64,000 nucleotides of DNA, from the NCBI RefSeq assembly GCF_947255005.1, contig NZ_CAMYFI010000003.1, positions 1-64,000 of the forward strand, in the 5' to 3' direction. The position numbers and the translations under genes are program-made. Numbering within the stretch: position 1 is the stretch's first letter; the number at the start of each line of letters is the position of its first letter. The stretch comes from an uncultured Tessaracoccus sp. Lineage in GTDB: Bacteria; Actinomycetota; Actinomycetes; Propionibacteriales; Propionibacteriaceae. A model generated the notes under the pieces. That model worked only from the letters and a program-made list of their open reading frames with translations. It did no database searches and was not told the origin of the DNA. Positions 60,366 to 64,000 of the stretch are shown piece after piece.

Positions 60366-62035
60366 AGCGTCGCCCTCGCTTCCCGCACCTGCGCAGCAGC
60401 CGCTCCGAGTCGCTCGGCGACGTCGGGCGCGACGGACGCCTCGTCGACGACCCTAGTGAAACGGGCTGCTTCCTCGACGAGCAGGCTCTGCACGCGCGCA
60501 TCGAGCAGAGAACGCGCCTCAGTTGTGAGGCGCTCGACGGCGCCTGCACCGAAGACGGATTCCAGCACGCGCTGCGACAGCACCGACGTGGTGCCCGCGA
60601 TGCCCGCTTCGGCTCCGGTGAGCCCGCCGGTGGACGCGAACACCGCGATCATCAGCGTGAGACCGAGCGCATTCGTGCCGAACGCGAACATGCGCGCGCG
60701 GAAGCGTTTGCCCTTGCCCTGCTCGCTGACGAGCCCCAGTACGTCTTGTTGCCAGCCGCGCACCGCGGCCGAGGCCCGGTCGTGGAAATCGAAGGATGCC
60801 GCGCGCAGGTCGTCGGTGAGTAGGGTGCGCCCCCACGCGGTGTGCGACCAGGCCTGCGCGACGTCGTCGCACGCTTCGTCGGTGGCAGCGGTGATGACGC
60901 GCGCGAGCTGGCTGGAGACCTCTTCGTTGGCCTCCTCGGCCTTCGGTTCGGCCCGGAACCAGCGGTGGGCCGTGGCGCGCAGGGAAGCCACTTTCTCGTC
61001 GAGGCCGCGCATGAGCTGCGAGGTGCCGACGACGTCGTGCCAGTGGTTGACGATCTCGCCGCGCAGCATGGAACCGTCGCCCAACATGACGCCGATCTGC
61101 TCGGCTGCGCCCTCGAATTCGCCGGTGGCTTGGCCGCGTAGGTCGGCGGCGGCGCGTTGCTGCGCTTCGATGCCCTCACGCAGCGCCTCGACCTCCACGT
61201 CGAGCTGCCGAAGCGCCCCGGTGAGCGACTGTTTCACCACCTCGATGCGGGCCTCCTGCTGCGAGGTGAGCCCGCCCAACCAGCCACGGATAGGGGCGAC
61301 GGCGGCGTCGGGCATCATGCCGTCTTCGAGCTGCGTTTCTTCGATGGCGAACAGCGGCGCGGCGCCGAGACCCTCCTCGACAAGCATCCTCGCCAAGTCT
61401 GAGCCGACCTCCTGTGCGCTACCTGGCGGGCACCGGTTGATAACCACCCCGAGGAACAGCTCGCGCGCAGCCGCGCTTTTCAGCAGCTCCCAGGGCACCG
61501 CGTCGGCGTAGCGGGCGGCGGAGGTGACGAACAGCCACAGATCGGCAGCCAGCAGGAGTTGGCGTGCGAGGGTGCGGTTGGCGTCGTCGACCGAGTCGAC
61601 GTCGGGCGCATCGAGCAGTGCGAGGCCTTCCGGCATCGACGGCACCTCGACGATGTGCAGCGCGCGGGTATCTTCGAGTTCGACGTCGGTGCGGGTGAGC
61701 TCTGGCAGCACGTTGCCGGAGCGGAACCATTGCGCGTCCGACGGGTGGCAGATGAGCACGGGCGACTTCGTCGTCGGGCGGCGCACGCCTGGCCGGGTGA
61801 CGTGGCGGCGCAAGAGGGAGTTGACGAGGGTGGATTTCCCGGCGCCCGTCGAGCCGCCGACGACGGCGAGCAGCGGCGCGTCGATGGTGGCCGCGCGCGG
61901 GAGTAGATAGTCGCGGAGTTGCCCCGCCGCTGCGTGTGCGCGGTGCGAATGCTCGTCGGAAGCGGGTAGCTCCAGCGGGAAGCGCAACGCCTCGAGCTCG
62001 GAGAGGAGGCCCGCCAGCGCGGTTTCGAGGCTCAT
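60362..62035 (-). CDS. Dynamin-like P-loop GTPase, upstream member of a pair
   Basis: 557 aa. G1 GGSTGAGKSTLVN (60-72), a G3-like LLDAPDVDSVDD and an atypical G4 (VINRCPPG, missing the usual Asp). Long helical middle with a hydrophobic stretch near 455-475 (GLTLMIAVFASTGGLTG). The degenerate G4 suggests altered nucleotide specificity. ATG at 62035 overlaps the PrsW stop (ATGA). Together with the next gene it forms a tightly coupled GTPase pair. Confidence 0.82.
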   Translation of the reverse strand: MSLETALAGLLSELEALRFPLELPASDEHSHRAHAAAGQLRDYLLPRAATIDAPLLAVVGGSTGAGKSTLVNSLLRRHVTRPGVRRPTTKSPVLICHPSDAQWFRSGNVLPELTRTDVELEDTRALHIVEVPSMPEGLALLDAPDVDSVDDANRTLARQLLLAADLWLFVTSAARYADAVPWELLKSAAARELFLGVVINRCPPGSAQEVGSDLARMLVEEGLGAAPLFAIEETQLEDGMMPDAAVAPIRGWLGGLTSQQEARIEVVKQSLTGALRQLDVEVEALREGIEAQQRAAADLRGQATGEFEGAAEQIGVMLGDGSMLRGEIVNHWHDVVGTSQLMRGLDEKVASLRATAHRWFRAEPKAEEANEEVSSQLARVITAATDEACDDVAQAWSHTAWGRTLLTDDLRAASFDFHDRASAAVRGWQQDVLGLVSEQGKGKRFRARMFAFGTNALGLTLMIAVFASTGGLTGAEAGIAGTTSVLSQRVLESVFGAGAVERLTTEARSLLDARVQSLLVEEAARFTRVVDEASVAPDVAERLGAAAAQVREARATL

Positions 62036-63366
62036 GGTTGCGGCCAGTTTCCGCCGAGACCGCTCGGGCCGGGGTACACCGCCTGGGGTGCGGGTGCGCG
62101 TCGGATTCTGGGTTTGCGCCACCCCAGCAGCTTCACGCCCGGAGCTGTGGGCAGCGCCTTGCTGCGCAGCGCGGGTAGCTCTTCGATGATCTCGTGGATG
62201 CGATGCTCGGCTCCGTTGCTGATGAGGCCGCGGGTGAGGTCGGAGCGCAGGTACGCCAGCTCCGTTATGCGGCGGGTGAAGCGAACCGTGTACCACCAGC
62301 GTTTGGGGCCCCAGAAGACCGCGACGAACAGGTAGCGTATACGCCGGAATGGACCGGAGAAGAGCTCGACCTCGCGCTCACTCACCCAGCCTTGCGCGGC
62401 GTAGTCGGTGAGGCGGTGGCGAATGAGGCGTGACTGCTGCACCACAGAAACAATGAGCGAGATGACGAGCAGCCCCACCAGCACGAGCGCCATGATCCAC
62501 TGCGTTTTCAGCGCCTCGGGTGGCCTCGTCGAGGCCAACCCGTTGAACAGCATGTGCCCACCGACGGCCAGCAGGAATCCGCCCAGCGGCGCCATCACGC
62601 GCACGAGTTTCGAGCGGGCGGTGATACCAACGACGAGCCCCGTCGCCGTCATCATGGTGAATAGCGGGTGGCCGAACGACGTGTACACACCGCGCAGCAT
62701 CACCAGCTCGTTCACCGCTTGTTCGGGATTCGCGACGGAGACGTCGTGCAAGGCGTAGGTGATGACGCGCCCGTAATAGATGATGTTCTCGACGAAGGCG
62801 AAGCCGATTGCCGACAGCCCGGAGAGCATCACCACGCTCAGCCTGGACACGATCTTGCGCCGCAGCAGAATAATCAGCAGGAACAGCACCGTCGCTTTCG
62901 TGACTTCCTCGCTGAACGGCGCAGCGAATACTGCGGCGCGTGAGCCCGTGTCTGAATCGGCGGCGGTGGTGGCCATCATGCGCCCCATCCACGTGTTGAT
63001 GTGGAGCGAGAACCATGTGGAGGCCGCACCGCCCCACCCGAAGGTCAGCAACCAAATGAGCGGTTGCTGCGGGCGGAAGCGATCAAGCCATATGAACAAC
63101 AGCACGTACACCGCCGCGGTGGGCGCAGCAAGCAGCGCAGCCTGCTTCACCGTTTGTTTCGTGAACGCGAGCGTCTGGGTGCCGTCCTCGAAGGTTTCCG
63201 GAGTGGTGAACATGTGCCACTGGTCGCGAAGCATCAGGAAATACACCGGCAGTAACACCACCGCGAGCCACAGTTCAGGGCGACGAAGCAACCGCCGCCA
63301 CCACGCCACGTGCTCGGAGGACGCGATGCCGGCTAGACGGCGCTCGCGCATCGCTACCTGGCTCAT
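62032..63366 (-). CDS. PrsW-family intramembrane metalloprotease
   Basis: 444 aa, about eight membrane segments. The PrsW motifs are FSEEVTKA (E153-E154), FAFVENIIYY, and the His in TSFGHPLFT and VGGHMLFNG. In B. subtilis PrsW cleaves an anti-sigma factor; no anti-sigma or ECF gene is near. A soluble C-terminal tail (about 320-444) is long and Arg/Pro-rich. It heads a three-gene coupled run with the two GTPases. ATG at 63366, with TAGGCT 8 nt upstream. Confidence 0.87.
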   Translation of the reverse strand: MSQVAMRERRLAGIASSEHVAWWRRLLRRPELWLAVVLLPVYFLMLRDQWHMFTTPETFEDGTQTLAFTKQTVKQAALLAAPTAAVYVLLFIWLDRFRPQQPLIWLLTFGWGGAASTWFSLHINTWMGRMMATTAADSDTGSRAAVFAAPFSEEVTKATVLFLLIILLRRKIVSRLSVVMLSGLSAIGFAFVENIIYYGRVITYALHDVSVANPEQAVNELVMLRGVYTSFGHPLFTMMTATGLVVGITARSKLVRVMAPLGGFLLAVGGHMLFNGLASTRPPEALKTQWIMALVLVGLLVISLIVSVVQQSRLIRHRLTDYAAQGWVSEREVELFSGPFRRIRYLFVAVFWGPKRWWYTVRFTRRITELAYLRSDLTRGLISNGAEHRIHEIIEELPALRSKALPTAPGVKLLGWRKPRIRRAPAPQAVYPGPSGLGGNWPQP

Positions 63367-63374
63367 AGTTGCAA

Positions 63375-63380
63375 AGCCTA
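63375..63380 (-). promoter_or_regulatory. -10 box of the PrsW-GTPase operon
   Basis: Minus-strand TAGGCT, 8 nt, ATG at 63366, no SD. Confidence 0.45.
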
Positions 63381-63427
63381 CAAGGTGGGTCTGACAAAAC
63401 GATCCCGCGACGAGGCACCGTCGCAGC

Positions 63428-64000
63428 TCATGGAGGGGGAATGAACTCCTGAAAGCGCTCGAAGTAGCGATCTTGGAAGTGGCGCAGCGTATCGAATAGG
63501 AACCCGGGCTGCTCCTCGAATTCCTGGAGCCCTCGGTAGTAGAAGGCTTTCTCGTGGTCGAGCACCACGAACGGAAGAATGTTGTTCGCGAGGCACTGTT
63601 CGAACATCACGAGCCTGCCGACTCGCCCATTGCCATCTTGAAACGGATGGATTCGCTCGAACCCGTAGTGGAACCTGCAGATGTCTTCGAACGTCATCTG
63701 GTCGGGGACACCGTCGAGCAGTTGCTCGATTGCGTGCGACACCTCGTCGGGTGACGTCGTCACCCGGCCACCCACCTCGTTCGGCAGCGTCTTCCAATCG
63801 CCCACCTGAAACCAATCGTGGTCGGCGTCTGACGTGCCGGCTTTGAGGATGCGGTGGTAGTCCTTCAGTGATTCTGCCGTCACAGGTTCCCCCGCACGCC
63901 CGATGAGGAAATCGAATGCGCGGAAGTGGTTCGTCGTTTCGACCACGTCGTCGACGAGCGCGTCACCCAATACTGTTTTCGTCTCGAACAGGTAGCGGGT
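63428..64000 (-). CDS. Fic family protein, 5' end outside the window
   Basis: 190 codons visible; the frame stays open to the window edge (TRYLFETKTVLGDALVDD before a possible TTG at 63970), so the start lies beyond 64000. The Fic motif HPFQDGNGRVGRL is intact with the catalytic His, so it can probably AMPylate or otherwise modify a target. Whether the inhibitory (S/T)xxxE(G/N) helix exists depends on the missing N-terminus; none is seen in the C-terminal part, which ends RFQEFIPPP. A role as a toxin with an antitoxin upstream is possible. Confidence 0.9.
   Translation of the reverse strand, partial: TRYLFETKTVLGDALVDDVVETTNHFRAFDFLIGRAGEPVTAESLKDYHRILKAGTSDADHDWFQVGDWKTLPNEVGGRVTTSPDEVSHAIEQLLDGVPDQMTFEDICRFHYGFERIHPFQDGNGRVGRLVMFEQCLANNILPFVVLDHEKAFYYRGLQEFEEQPGFLFDTLRHFQDRYFERFQEFIPPP

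Overview
The window comes from a high-GC Gram-positive bacterium (Actinomycetota). The evidence is the high GC content with GTG and TTG starts, the paired clpP1-clpP2 genes beside tig and clpX, the nei-rpiB-pepN block, Nei with Pro2-Glu3, an actinobacterial-type RpiB, a tricorn protease, and many starts lying 6-9 nt behind a TANNNT -10 box, which is the layout of leaderless mRNAs. A member of the Propionibacteriales is my guess, but no rRNA gene is present to confirm it.

Layout. 1-2688 (minus): rsmD (partial), recG and a zinc-ribbon L28. 2851-9169 (minus): RNase E/G with a long acidic and Arg-rich N-terminus, then a DUF2344 protein, a lipoprotein and a B12-binding-type radical SAM protein. 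9331-11403 (minus): ndk, a small membrane protein and folC, overlapping end to end. 11598-16405 (plus): a DsbA-like membrane-anchored oxidoreductase, valS and a DUF2254 membrane protein. 16469-19669 (minus): tricorn protease. 19727-26097 (minus): clpX, clpP2, clpP1, trigger factor and a tandem pair of related membrane proteins of unknown function. 26159: tRNA-Gly.

26301-41037 is the accessory part, lying between the tig block and the nei-rpiB-pepN block that I remember as near neighbours in mycobacteria. Its centre is an operon (34354 to 26301, minus) of a DeoR regulator, an RpiB/LacAB-like isomerase, an unrecognised membrane protein, an AraL/NagD-like HAD phosphatase, an FGGY kinase, an AraM-like sn-glycerol-1-phosphate dehydrogenase and an AraB-like kinase. 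AraA and AraD are absent, so this is not ordinary L-arabinose breakdown; it looks like an uncharacterised polyol or sugar pathway. After tRNA-Pro come a thioesterase, a histidine phosphatase, a hydrolase, and an operon of beta-phosphoglucomutase, GH65 phosphorylase and an unknown protein.

41278-45443: nei, rpiB, pepN and an unlisted 49-aa membrane protein. 45560-48104 (plus): a cNMP/CBS/DUF294 protein and a DnaQ-like exonuclease. 48109-51492 (minus): sirtuin, double-hotdog thioesterase, long-chain acyl-CoA ligase. 51610-56003 (plus): MarR, an FAD/Fe-S oxidase, and a PadR regulator with its membrane partner. 56168-56935: an AbiEi/DUF559-like gene interrupted by a TGA and bracketed by two copies of a palindromic repeat. 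57115-64000 (minus): EttA-type ABC-F ATPase, two dynamin-like P-loop GTPases coupled to a PrsW protease, and a partial Fic protein.

Long palindromic elements sit in at least six intergenic spots: two dispersed families of two copies each, and two singletons. I see no insertion sequence, prophage, CRISPR array or rRNA gene. No gene-free stretch exceeds about 300 bases.
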